A stretch of DNA of 64,000 nucleotides, taken from positions 868,001 through 932,000 of the forward strand of contig JANVFP010000016.1 in assembly GCA_027919835.1 (NCBI GenBank), in the 5' to 3' direction. The notes beneath the pieces are model-generated. The model had not been told where the DNA came from. It did no database searches and saw only the letters and a program-made list of their open reading frames with translations. The translations under genes and the position numbers were made by a program. This stretch comes from Lentinula raphanica (lineage: Eukaryota > Basidiomycota > Agaricomycetes > Agaricales > Omphalotaceae). Numbering within the stretch: the first letter of the stretch is position 1; every line of letters begins with the position of its first letter. Below are positions 22,030 to 33,247 of this stretch, one piece after another.

Positions 22030-22450
22030 GATCATGCTTTGGCTTCTTGGCCTATGTAGCGAGTCTATCCTCGAATTCACGACTGTTCCTGTGCTCCGAG
22101 ATTCTTTCAGTGACAGCAATTGAACCAGTGCCGGTTATGTAGTCCGTCGATGACCTGTAAGCAGCATCTATGATTTTGTCGATTCTCTCCTAATTCCAGG
22201 CACACTTAGTAGACATTGCGCAAAATCAGACAGTCTGCTCGAGTACTTCCCAAATCCAAATCGCTTCACTTCAACTTGTAATTTGACTGTGGACGCCTTG
22301 CCGAAAAATGTCACCATCGATCCTGTCAGCAACTCCTTGTTGAGCACCATCTAGCATCGACCAAGCAGATAGTAAGGCATTAGCATTTTCAGCTAACGGT
22401 ACTGAACGACTCCTATGAATGTTTTCAACTCCCTTGAAGAGAAGATGCAT
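22030..22450 (+). pseudogene. Fragment of a third membrane-protein copy
   Basis: Similar to 19930-20330 of copy 1 (TTGGC.T..TGGCC, then TTCACGACTGTTCCTGTGCT, AACCAGTGCCGGTTA, the ACATTCCGCAAGATCAGACAG-like exon and the AACTCCTTGTTGAGCACCAT piece). Internal indels and stops destroy the frame. No 5' or 3' parts of the gene were found nearby. Confidence 0.78.
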
Positions 22451-24227
22451 TAGTTCAAGCTTTGGCGAGTCGGAAAGCATGGATTCACTGCAATGTTCAA
22501 TGTTCAATCATCACGATAAAGAATTCCCTTCTTCACTGACCGAACTTCTCAAAATGGAGAGACATATTTGGTACTTATTGTCAGGTGTCTGCCAGATTAC
22601 TTCCACTGGTGCCCCAACCTTCTATTCCTAGGCTTCAGGCTTCAGCTTCAGATCCAGACCTCAAGCAAGGGTCTACATACTAGTCACCTCTTGGCGGCGC
22701 GTTCAAATTGAAGCCTGAAGCCTTTTCGTCTTATTCTCAGAGCATGTTCGCCTCAACTATTTGAACTGCTTTATATGCCTTTGAAGTTTGAACATGCATT
22801 TGAATGTGATGACTCCGAATTTGAACGTTGTAACTTGCGCAGCTAGGGAGATACGAGAAAGAACTGGGGTATTTTTTCAAGGCTTTTCCCCTTCTTCCTA
22901 CGGCGAATATCTTGTGATTTGTCCCAGAATCGCTGTCATTAGTAGTACTTAGATAACTTGGTGTACACTGTAAGAGACTGTAAGTAGTGTCTACTACAAG
23001 ATATCCACCGTGGCACGGCGATGTGCTCGCGAAGCTTAATCCCAGTGAGAGGCACATACTCTAGCAGTATGAAGAAGGAGAAAAAGCTGAAACTCACCAT
23101 GTGCGTGTTTCGGATTTCCGATTCACTGAGTTCCTAGCTGCACAACACTCAAAAATCCACCTCATCACATCATTCAAAAGTGTATCAGTCAGCTCGAACA
23201 GTTGAGGCAAACATACTCTGAGAGTATCAGACAAAAAGACCTCGATTTGAACGAGAAAGAACGCATTTACTCCTCGAATCCAAAGAATCTCATTTTCCCT
23301 TTGCCGTGCAAAATACAAACAAGTATAAACACAGACCACACTCTATGGTCCTCACATGAAAGTTAAACCACTTGCTTCGCTTCGCTCGCAAAAAATCTAC
23401 TCCAAGTCACTAGAAAGCGCCACATTTCTGATCTAGATCTACCAAAGCTCAGCGCTCATTTCTGGAAGCAATTACCAATTCACCATGTCCATCGCTACCT
23501 CGCACCCGTGTACACTGTAATTCCAGCGTGCCTTCATTCACGTTACCGTCCAACTTGACTCAAATTGAAACAAGAAACACTTGCCCCTTCATTTGCATAT
23601 TGCTATAGGGTTTATCAAAACGTCTTCCAAAGGCACTAACATGAGGTTTGATATTTGATATTTTATCTCCCATTCTCAACAGCGCCAACTTCCAACTTTC
23701 AGGTAAAACTAACCACTGCATACAGTGCCATATAACAAAAGCGCAAAAATGGACGCGTCGGAATGGGCCCTCATTTCCGTTCTCTTCTCTTTGTTCTTTT
23801 CACGTCTTAAACCTGTTCCTTCGTTGTCGTTCCTCTTGGGCACAGGACGTGTTTCTAATTCCTTTACGTCTTCTGAAAGCTCTCTTTTCTGTTCCTTCGT
23901 TGTCGTTCCTCTTGGGCACAGGACGTGTTTCTAATTCCTTTACGTCTTCTGAAAGCTCTCTTTTCGTTCATCTTCTTTCTTCTGCGATGGCTGAGCCGAA
24001 AATGATATCCGATACATATCTTCAAGCCCTATTCCTGTCACATTCGATCATGGCAATAATGCATTGATTCTGTGAAAAAAGGTAAGGCGTCTCGCATGTC
24101 ATTTTGAAGCACTCTAGTACTCAAGCCACATGCTCAGATGATTCTTATAGTCCAAAGGTTTTTGCGTCCTAGGTGACGACGTTCCAAAATGTTGACTCCT
24201 CAAAATCTTCTTCGAACCTTCGATACC
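22451..24227. other. Intergenic, repeats but no gene seen
   Basis: Open frames at 22737-23057 and 23094-23339 (minus) and 23648-24067 (plus) have no family resemblance. The last is a by-product of the 76-bp duplication. The 3' part is the promoter of membrane-protein copy 2. Confidence 0.45.
23815..23965 (+). repeat. 76-bp tandem duplication upstream of membrane-protein copy 2
   Basis: Two almost identical units start at 23815 and 23891 (GTTCCTTCGTTGTCGTTCCT, TTGGGCACAGGACGTG, ACGTCTTCTGAAAGCTCTCT). A single related unit lies upstream of copy 1 near 15920-15990. Confidence 0.9.
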
Positions 24228-26666
24228 ATGAGATGGATGTGTGCAGCATCCCATATTGGTCTCATCGTGCTACTGGTCTCGTTTGCTGTCCGGCGCCCTG
24301 ACAGGGATGACTCCAGTATCATAACCATTGGTGGCTCAATCTTCATTTTCAACGATGAGGACGTTGCCCAGCAGTTGCAGCAAGTCCTTCAAGATAGGTT
24401 CAAGACACGATTTAACTGGATTGTCGCTGTACGCTGTATTCCATGCCCTTACATCACCTTTGCTATTGAACTCGTTTTTATCACAGGGCTGGACTGCTGT
24501 CTTAACGTTGACAACCCAGAGATTAGCCCTTCGGCGACAACTCAGCCTTCAAAACAGTCTTACTGCAAAACACGATGCTAATGAAGCCTGGATGAGTCTT
24601 GGATCGTCACTTATAGCGATCTTCAAATTGCCACAGCTAGGATTTACTCAAGCTCGAACCTCTTTAATTACTCCGCTCCTGTATCTTGCCGGGATTGCTT
24701 CGTTACATTCTGTTGGAACAGGCATGTTCATCCTAGTACCAAAACCAACCTCAAGGTCTTTCCGGTTCACATTGCAGGGATTGCCCAACTTTACAGCCAC
24801 AGTTAGAAATGCGCCGGGGTAAGTACTCACGAAGTCCGTTCGTTGAATTTTGAAAACACTCACTGTTCAAACAAGGGGGTCAGGCGCTCTGTTGACTACG
24901 TTGTCACTCGACAATCTTGACTTTCCCGGACTTGCTCCTGGAGGCATTGGCGTCACCTACGACATTCCTATGAACGTTTCATCATTCCCCTCAACCATTT
25001 GTGAAGTCAATGTTACAGCCACATACTTCAACGTCAATTGCGGTTCATTGTCTGGTTCCGTTCAGGATGTGAGTGGAGATGGACCAGCGTTTTTCTTTGA
25101 GCCTGGATTTGGTTTGGAAAACCCTGTGTTGTCGGGTTTTGATAAATTTCCGAATACACTTTGTAAGTCATATCAACTTTCCCTTCTGGATCATTATGCT
25201 CACAGTGTGTTATCAGCGCAGCACAGCGTGGCCATCAGACCCGCGCCATGGGGACCTTCATTCACTCACTCTGTGGTAATAATATTGAGCGTTCTTGATA
25301 GAATGAATGCTGAACTTGTTTGATGACTAGGATGATGGTTTGGCTTCCTGGCCCAGCTCTATCCTTATATTCACCACTGTTCCCGTGGTCGATTCTTCGA
25401 ATACAACAATTCAGCCTGTGACGGTTAGTCCACCGATGACTTGTAAGCAACAATTTCTATCTATTTGTCTCAGTCCAATCGTCTAATCCTGGCACACTTA
25501 GACATTCCGCAAGATCAGACAGTCCACTCGAGTACCTCCCAAATCACTGCACTTGCTTGTAATTTGACTCTGGACACCCTGTCGAATGTGACCATTGATT
25601 CCAGTAGCTTGTACTTGAAGAGGCATTCGATCAAACGCATCACCGAGCTAGCAAATAAAACTTCAGCCAAGTTGAGCGCATTTCCAACTACACTCCGCAC
25701 AACTCCTATCGATGTTTTGAATTCTCCTGAGGATGCTTTGGTTGCTTTGGTGAGTCGTAGAAGAACAGATTTTGTGATACTCATTGTGATCGCTTTTGCC
25801 CATATGCAGTGGAGCCAGTTACCTATTGCCTCGGTTTCTCCAATGTCTGAGCAAGTGACCCGTCGATGCACACGAAATATTAATTCGCTGGAAACTTGTG
25901 GAATCCTGTACGAGTCAGAGCAGTACGTTCATTATCTTATCTCTGAATCATTAAGATTGACTAGTCTTTTACAGCTTCGTGATGGAAAGCCTTAACATCT
26001 TCCCCGATCTTCTGATACCCTCAACTTCGAACAATGTCGAGAGCATCGACCTCGCTGAACTGGAGAATTTACTTTCCCGCATGACGGCGATCGAAGTCTG
26101 GGCAGGTGGGCTGATTTCAGTTCCACTATCAGATTGTGTTCTGATCTGATCTGGTTCTTAGAGGGTCAAGGGAGTGACCTGAAGTTTGCCAATCAGATCT
26201 TGACCTCAGAAGGCGTCACCACCAACAAGACTGTCATCACTCATGATAATCAGGTGGTATATACTAATGAAGTCTTGTTGTTCTTCGGAGTGAGTTCTTT
26301 ATCATCATAGCTTTTTCGGCTCTCAAATCTCGTCATTTTCTAGTTCGATCGCACGCAGGTAAATCCTTCTTGCACATTCGTTACATTGAGTGCTCTAATA
26401 TCATGCAGTTGTTCGCTGTCATCGGCATTGCGGTCGCTTTGCTCTTGCTAGCTGCACCATCCATACTGCACAACAACGACCTGAGAAATCTAGACTCGAT
26501 CGGAATCTTACAGATGATTTGGTTTGCGCATATTCATGCAGATCGTCATGAGTCGATCACCAAGCTCAAAAGTCCGTCGATGCTTGACCTTAGGCTTGCT
26601 GGACTGTCGATTAGAGAGAATTTCGCTGACTCCAAATCGGAAAATCTTCCTGAAAAAGCTTGCTAG
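24228..26666 (+). CDS. Multi-exon membrane protein, intact copy 2
   Basis: Eleven exons (24228-24428, 24487-24818, 24876-25162, 25217-25275, 25331-25442, 25502-25749, 25810-25922, 25975-26105, 26162-26289, 26344-26358, 26409-26666) sum to 627 residues. It starts MRWMCAASHIGLIVLLVSFAV, has hydrophobic stretches in GWTAVLTLTT, PLLYLAGIASLHSV and the C-terminal exon (LFAVIGIAVALLLLAAP), and a large luminal or extracellular-type middle with NVT and NLT sequons. Conserved family blocks include LTLTTQRLALRRQLS, ALLTTLSLDNLDFPGL and SIGILQMIWFAH. It belongs to a mushroom-type expanded membrane protein family without a known function. A 15-nt exon and phase-matched introns are shared with copy 1. It is the only copy here without a break. 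Confidence 0.82.
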
Positions 26667-26944
26667 ACCCATAGTTGTACACACGTTTGCCTGTATTGTA
26701 TCGAAATTTTCAATTCGCAAGGTGGAAGTGAAGCGATACATGCTTTTTGACTGACAATAGTTGTGTGTTTGCGAAGTTCCTCCTTGGCCCACATGCCCCA
26801 GAGTCCTCGCGGCTCTGCGATTGAAATGCATCCTCTTGGACAGGATGACAAGATATCTGCAAGTTTGGTGAGAATTATTAAAACCACTGTTGTGGTCACG
26901 GTTGCACCAAGACATTGTCACGACATATAGCAAATACGACTTGT
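26667..26944. other. 3' flank of membrane-protein copy 2
   Basis: Non-coding; similar to 21259-21574, marking the duplicated block. Confidence 0.6.
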
Positions 26945-27630
26945 CACTTCTTCACCGTTCACCTGGGGAACAAGCAGCTAAAGGTCCAAGCAATCTACAT
27001 CGCCACCATATTTAGCTCGGGCGCACTTGCTTCCTCTTCGTCCGGGCCTGTGTGAAAGGATACCTTTGATACAGGCTAGCAACTGTCCACGTCGACTGCA
27101 GCTTCCTCCGCTACCCATTCGCATTTTAGAACCAGCTCTGGGTTCGGGAACGGTAGCACGTGTCGAATCAATATACTTCCTCTAAGTCTGCGTTGATGTT
27201 CAGTTCGTCATCGAGTCCTTCACCGTTAAGTGTTGCATCGACGCCGATGCGCAGAACCAGCAGCACCTTCCGTGTTCTCCACACTATCAGAAACGCAGAG
27301 CACTGACAAGACTACATCTCCCTTTGACGTAGCAGCACCTGTTTCTTCGTCAACTACTTCGTCGTTCTCTGTGAATACGTCGTCTAACGCGCTTGGTATT
27401 CCGGCAGCAGCAGCCAAACCAGCGGAAGAGACTGAAAGCAAGTCAGCATTCACATTTGATTTTTTTGAATTCTGCAGCTCCTGTCTCGTCAACTCCTGCA
27501 GCTGCTAGCGACAAACCAAACTCGGCTTTCTCTTTCGGAAGCAGTCCGCCTTTGGGAATACCTGCTCGTTTGGTGCTACTGCACCGTCTGGTACCAAGGA
27601 CGCTGTTGTACGGAAAAGTACGAAGCTTGT
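26945..27630 (+). pseudogene. Decayed copy of the FG-nucleoporin C-terminal region (relic 2)
   Basis: Aligns with the nucleoporin exon at about 14093-14862, longer than relic 1 and with an internal loss near 27235. The section 27230-27508 still reads as nucleoporin-like protein (PSVFSTLSETQSTD, AKPAEETESKSAFTF) before a shift. Indels and stops make it non-functional. Confidence 0.82.
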
Positions 27631-28030
27631 TTCATACGTGTCGCTCGGATTCTACACGTCCGTAGTTACCTATAATGTCACGAAGATGGTTAGTAGTATT
27701 ACCTTGTACTTAGAGCAGAGCGAATCAATGCAGCTAGAGCGGAATGCAATAGAACGAGGACGACAAGACTGGAGTATGCATTTGAGAGTGATATGTGTTG
27801 CGAGACGATACATCATTCAATTGAAAGGAATAATACCTCATGGCAGTAAATTACGAGTCCGATGACTTCAAGGAGACTAGACTTTCTTGAATGATGACTG
27901 GGTTCTTCTCTTGGGCGTCTAAGTCTTTCACTCCCTTCCAGTCCCTTCCCTCATCGCCTCACACTGTCGAGATCTCTCCTCCCACTCACTCACTGGCCTT
28001 TGGACTACTCCTCATATCAAGGTTGACTCT
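27631..28030. other. Intergenic, promoter of kinase relic
   Basis: No gene. The part around 27905-27970 (GGGCGTCTAAGTCTTTCACT) matches the inverted upstream region of the kinase at 36951-38269 near 38460-38490, so promoter and gene were duplicated together. Confidence 0.55.
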
Positions 28031-29386
28031 ATGACGATCAGTCTATCCACGGTATCGACACTGTCAGCAGCTGCTAACACAGACGGACCTGTCTCAAGCG
28101 ACAATTTTTTACTCCAAGTCTGCTCAGGATCTTCCTTCACTTTCTCTTATGAGGATGAGCGAAAACGTATCGTCAAACGGACCGTCAAATTATTGCAAGT
28201 TCTCTTTCGATCGGATGGCATAATAGGCAGAGGCAGAGGCACAATCGTCATCAGGGTTGAATGCACTTGTTCTCATTGCGGTGGCCAGTGCAACTGGGCA
28301 GGATTGAAGCTCGTCTTGAAGATCAGTTTTCCGCTAGAAGATCGTGTTGCCGAGCATACGTTTTTGGACCGTTGTCGAGACAAGGCTGTAGGCGAACATG
28401 CCTGGGTCCTCAACCACCTACCCAAAATTTATTGCTCGTTTGAAATGCCGTTTCGCTTAGACGCGCCTCAGCATAACCTCAAGAAGGGATTCCAGGACGA
28501 GTGTGAGATGCGAACTCTACGAGGCTCAATCCAGGAGGAACTGCAGCCGCTTTCAGAACTCAAAACTGAGAAGGAGTTTGCACAGGTCTATTTCGATGTT
28601 GTTCAATGTGCGTTGCGCGTTTAAATCGATCCTATCATATTTCTGACTTGGAATTGTTTACAGGTCATCATTGGGTCTACACCTACCCGAAAATTCTTCA
28701 CCGTCAGCGACGGGAACATCATGTTCCGTGAAGAGGAAGGAAAGATTTATGGTGTTTTGAACGACTGGGATCCCGCGCTGCTAGACCCGGAAATAGAGAG
28801 TTTTCCAACCTTCAAATTCCGCACCGGTACTAAACCGTTTCTCGCACACGAGCAACACAGCTCTATGTGGAGAGGTTCTCATCAATACCGCCATGACTTG
28901 GAGTCTATGTTCTACGTTATCCTTCTACAAACCTGCCTTCACACCGCTCCAACCACCCAGGCATCTCTCGCTCCCATCCCCGGTTATTATCAATATGGAA
29001 GATGGCACAGTAAAGATGATGACTACCTTGGTCAAAGCAAACACAGTTTGATTCACCGCGATCCTTGGGTGCCTCCGGTGGAAACAGTTCCTGCTCTATC
29101 TGGTGAATGTCCATGAAAAGATCTCTTGCTGATGGTCTCGAAGCGCGAAGAAAATATGAAAACACGACCTTCGACATTCTTGGCGAGCCCGTTGCACAAG
29201 CATCCACGGAGGCTTTCGATGATGTTACACTCGGCGGAAAGTTCTCCTACGACCGAGTTTTGCTTCTTATGCACAGATTCAATTAAACAGAGTCTCGAAA
29301 TCAGGGGCAACGAATGGCGACAGAGATTGGCTCAGTTACTGACAGAATACATGCGTGAACGTGCAGAAAGGGCTGCCAGTGCATGA
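28031..29386 (+). pseudogene. FunK1-like protein kinase, frameshifted copy
   Basis: Closest to the kinase at 36951-38269 (same N-terminus with TDGPV, SGSSFTFSYEDERKRIVKRT). The intron near 28610-28660 is kept. In the catalytic loop the sequence reads CACCGTCAGCGACGGG, whereas the intact copies have five more bases giving HRDI; this 5-nt loss removes the catalytic aspartate and shifts the frame. Further shifts follow near 29080-29110 and 29285. Remnants of GVLNDWD, LAHEQH, YRHDLESMFYVIL and LEIRGNEWRQRL are readable in different frames. No function is expected. Confidence 0.88.
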
Positions 29387-29805
29387 AGTCGATTTCTTTC
29401 GGTACATCATATGGCTTTGACGATGACAACATTGTATCTATACTAGTTACTCGCTCGCGCCTCGAAAATGCACGACGATATCTCGTCTTTCTAGACTAGC
29501 AAAACTCATAAGGGTCAAACCGCAACAGTCTGTTTTAAAGTGTTCGACATCTACCAGTTTCTTTATGTATGTACATGGAACCAAACTAAGCTCATCACGA
29601 TTCGTTCAAGAACTGTCCGCAAAAACTCAATCGACGACGATTGGACCAGCAGAGCAAGTTGCCAATCCCGCGATCTGATACTGAAGAATGTACATTTCTT
29701 GATCGACCGACGACCAGTGGTTTTTGAGTCCCACTCGGATAGGCTTCGTAGAAGGAGGAAGAATACGTGTGATCAAGGGCATAGAAGACGAACGACGTTC
29801 AAATT
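29387..29805. other. Spacer between inverted kinase copies
   Basis: No coding signal that can be supported. It separates the 3' ends of the + strand kinase relic and the - strand kinase. Confidence 0.4.
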
Positions 29806-31402
29806 TCATACATTAGCAGCCCTTGACACCGCTTCTGCATAGTATTTTCGATCCGCTTCTTCTCTCAACCACGCCAACCTCTGCTGCCATTCGTTGCCCC
29901 TGATCTCGAGGGGCTGATCATCGAATAGGTGCATGGCAATCACAACCTCGTCATAAGAAAATTCTCCACCAAGTGTATCTTCATCGAACGCAGTCTTGTC
30001 CGTGCCTTGTACAACAACCGGTATGGGCCAGGGTATGCCGAATTTCGGTGCACGGGGTATCTCTCCACTGTCAAACTTGTACTTCCTCCGCGCGTATAAG
30101 CCATCAAAAAGACGTATGTTCATGTGAAGCAACCAGGAGGAAAAGGAGCTGAAAAACGGCTTCACGGGAGGCTCCCAACGATGACTGTAGATCAAACTGT
30201 GTTTGCTGATATAAAGATCTTGATCGTCTGTATAGAACCAATTTCCGAGTTGATCATCTCCCGGGATTCGATCGGTGCACATTTCTGCGCGTGGACTAGA
30301 GTAGAGACAGGTTTGGTAGAGGATCACGTAGAAGAGGGACTCCAAGTCATGGCGGTATCGGTAGGGACCTTTCCATAGACGGTGATGTTGCTCGTGTGCT
30401 AGGTAAGGGTTGCCAGGACTGGTGCGAGTTCTGGATGGCGGAAGGTTCTCCGAGTCCTTCGATTTGTCGGCGTCATGCAGTCGCAGGGAGGAGTTCCAGT
30501 TGTTCAGGACACCGTATTTCTCGCCATCCTTTTCACGAAACATGATGTTCTTTCGGTTTATGTCCCGGTGGAGGATTTTAAGATAGGTGTAGACCCAGTG
30601 GTGGCCTACCATGGAGTATTGTCAATTCAGTCGGTCGAGGTCCACGCTTGGCCATGGGAGCATAGAACGTACATTGAACAACATCGAAATACACCTGTGC
30701 AAACTCCTTCTGAGTCTTCAAATCCTCAACCGGCTTCAACTCATCCTCAATCGTCCCTCGTGTCCGCCTCAACTCCATCCCAGACGTCCATTTCTTCTTC
30801 GAATAGTGATTCTGAATCTGAGATGTCCATAGGGTCGGAGGTAGCTCGAACGAGCAGTAGGTACGGGGTAAATGGTTGAGGATCCAAGCGTGTTCGTCTA
30901 CAGCCAAGTCTCGACAGAGATCCATAACTTGTTTTTGCTCGGGCATCCGAGAACGATCTTCCATAGCGCCGGATCTGAGCTTGAGAACAAGATTCTTACC
31001 GGCCCAGTCGTATTCGCATTCGCCATGGCTCCGACTTTCCTGACTTCCCTGACATCCTTGACACGCGCAAGCGACCTTGAAGACGATCATGCATCTCTCC
31101 GAGTCCTCTTCATCATCGGGGGATCGATAAAGCACGCGTAACAACCGAACAATACGCTTTTGGTTGGGCTTGTAAGAAAAAGTGAAGAGAGATCCCTCGC
31201 AAAGGGATAAGCTGATGCACGCGTTCGAGGCAGGCTTGGAGGTGTGAGACTGAGTGAACGGGACTATCGTTTCCCACTGCGAGCGAGAATTCGTTAGAAA
31301 ACCTTGTAAGTCAATCTTGAGTCTTGCCAGGGAATCACTATCTGAACTACCTACCGCAGGTGTTAAGCCCATACGGTGCGGCACTGAATACCTTATGCTC
31401 AT
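29806..31402 (-). CDS. FunK1-like fungal protein kinase, possibly catalytically altered
   Basis: Two exons (30673-31402, 29806-30605) give 509 residues. It follows the fungal-type kinase (FunK1) layout: an N-terminal region with FTFSYKPNQKRIVR and DEHAWILNHLPRTYCSFELP, then the catalytic loop HRDINRKNIMF, the metal-binding position, LAHEQHHRLWKGPYRYRHDLES and the C-terminal LEIRGNEWQQRL. HRD is intact, but the DFG-equivalent reads GVLNNWN, with Asn where the paralogue has Asp (GVLNDWD), so metal binding may be weak or lost. The intron sits in the codon for the Cys before HHWVYTY, as in the other two copies. Substrate and role are unknown; such kinases are expanded in mushrooms. Confidence 0.8.
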
Positions 31403-32128
31403 CTTGGTACAATGTACAGGACCGAGTTGGTGTGGGTTGAGTTGTTCCTGAGGTCAGATGGGTTAGAACTAGAACTAGGACGGGGTTGAAGGAGTCAGCA
31501 TCGTTTGTTGGAGAGGTAAAATTCAAGCGAACATACTTCGCCGGGTCCTTTTAGAGTTCAGCAAAGACTTGAAGCAAAAGGAGCTGAGAATAACAGAGAA
31601 ATCAAAGTATGCGAAAATGCCACTGAACCGCGTTGAGAAAAGTTGAAAAGAAACAGGGTTGGATGATCATTGGGTTTTATACGTTTTACTGAGTCACGAC
31701 TCAGGGGCTATTCTCCTCATTGTGGTACCTCGTGGGGGCCTTGCCGTTTTGAGATGTCACCTTCATGATCAGTTTATTGTTTTCGAGGGTTCGAGTCGAT
31801 TCTGTCGTGTTGAGCGCGTTCAACGTCCCTTAGGTTCTTGTTTGTAGGTGATAGTCTGCAGCTCACCCATTCTTGAAACCCAGTCAAATTCTGCTTTCGT
31901 AACACATCCCGACGAGTCGTTTGCGTGTACGATGCACCGCATATGCTCACAATTTGGGTGGTTGTTCTTGCACACGATTAATTTTCTTTACTGTTGAGAA
32001 GATTGGCCATTTACTAAGATAGATGTGTAAATACATCCCAAAAGATTCATTATAGTGTTATACATATGAAACGTCCAACGAGAGTGTTATGTCTATGCAA
32101 ACGCGACGATGGTGTAAGAGGAAAAACT
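31403..32128. other. Intergenic, no gene seen
   Basis: Upstream region of the kinase and 3' UTR of RCF2. A GGTTCGAGTC piece near 31787 looks like a tRNA B box but has no A box or cloverleaf. Confidence 0.45.
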
Positions 32129-33039
32129 CTATAGACTTGAGACGCTACGCCTGGTAGCAGCAGAAAGACCAGAGCGAGTCTGCTCTTCTGCTTCTTGTTC
32201 TCGTGCTTGTTGAGCGAGCTGGGAGAGGAAGGAAGGAAGGAAGGGTAAATCAGAACTATACGAGGCGAGACGGGAAGCAGGAGATGATCGACTTACAACA
32301 TCTTGCCATGAATGATCCACATGTCTCTCGACGGCATCGGATCGCTGACTGTGCTTGAGAGCACCAGCAGCGATGAGAATACCGATGGTCAATCCTTGGG
32401 CCCACATACGGGCTTGGACGACTTTCTGTGCTGGTGTTTGGTATCTGTTGGAAAGAATTGGGATAAAAAATCGAGACGATGTAGGTGTTAGGATTGCGTA
32501 CCTGTCGCGAGAGATTATAGCTCCTGCGATACCCAAACTCAAAGCCCACGAGCCCATGATGAGTGAATACTCATGTCTGCTGGCCCAATCGCCGAGCTTT
32601 TGCGAAGGTGTCATAGCGTCCCATTCTTCTACCTTCTTTCGTTCCTTCTCGTTAAGGATCTTCAAACCCTCGCCCGTCCTGACAAGATACGGATGAGAAA
32701 CATGAATAACCATGAGCAACTGCACGACATACCATTGTGATTCATCATATTCCAGCGAACGACGCTCAGCCTGGATACTGAGTAACGGAGCAATAAGGAT
32801 AACAGGACCAAGAGCTTTCAATGATAACGGCAGAGTCCTGTACGCGGGTATACGGCGATGGGCATAATATGACACGGCTCCAGAAAACGCGAGTCCTGCT
32901 ACGGTTCCTTCGATAGCACCTCGTCTGACAGCCTTGGAGTGACCGATGAGTTGTTCTTCGGTAACGTCGATCTGTTAAAATGGATATTTGGCTGAATATG
33001 GATTGGAAAAGAGTTGATAAATCGAGGAAATACCTTCAT
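32129..33039 (-). CDS. RCF2: Respiratory supercomplex factor 2 (HIG1-domain protein)
   Basis: Five exons (33034-33039, 32733-32971, 32502-32678, 32297-32444, 32129-32218) give 219 residues. The N-terminal part (VTEEQLIGHSKAVRRGAIEG, YYAHRRIPAYRTLPLSLKALG) matches fungal Rcf2. The middle carries the HIG1 domain with two membrane hairpin segments (YSLIMGSWALSLGIAGAII and ARMWAQGLTIGILIAAGAL). It acts in the mitochondrial inner membrane on cytochrome c oxidase and III-IV supercomplex assembly. The first coding exon is only ATGAAG. The last intron's donor gtaagt at 32296 must be used; reading through gives a basic insert. A palindromic transposon-like element ends about 210 bp upstream of the start and may influence expression. 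Confidence 0.88.
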
Positions 33040-33247
33040 TGTTGTAGAGGGCGAGTAAAAAGAGTTCCGGACTGAGTGGGGATTGTGAAAAAAGTGGTGG
33101 CCGGTCCTCTGAAAGCTTTTATAGAGAGAAATTCTGTTGGTGTAATGTCTGAATCATACTCCTCACGCCGGTTCACGGGATTGATTCCGTAAGCTCCGAT
33201 GCCTGCCGGAGAGACCGGCACATCCATTCCGACAATTCCCGAACACA

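Noticed and set aside
31780..31800. tRNA B-box-like GGTTCGAGTC
   Set aside because: No A box, acceptor stem or cloverleaf could be built around it.
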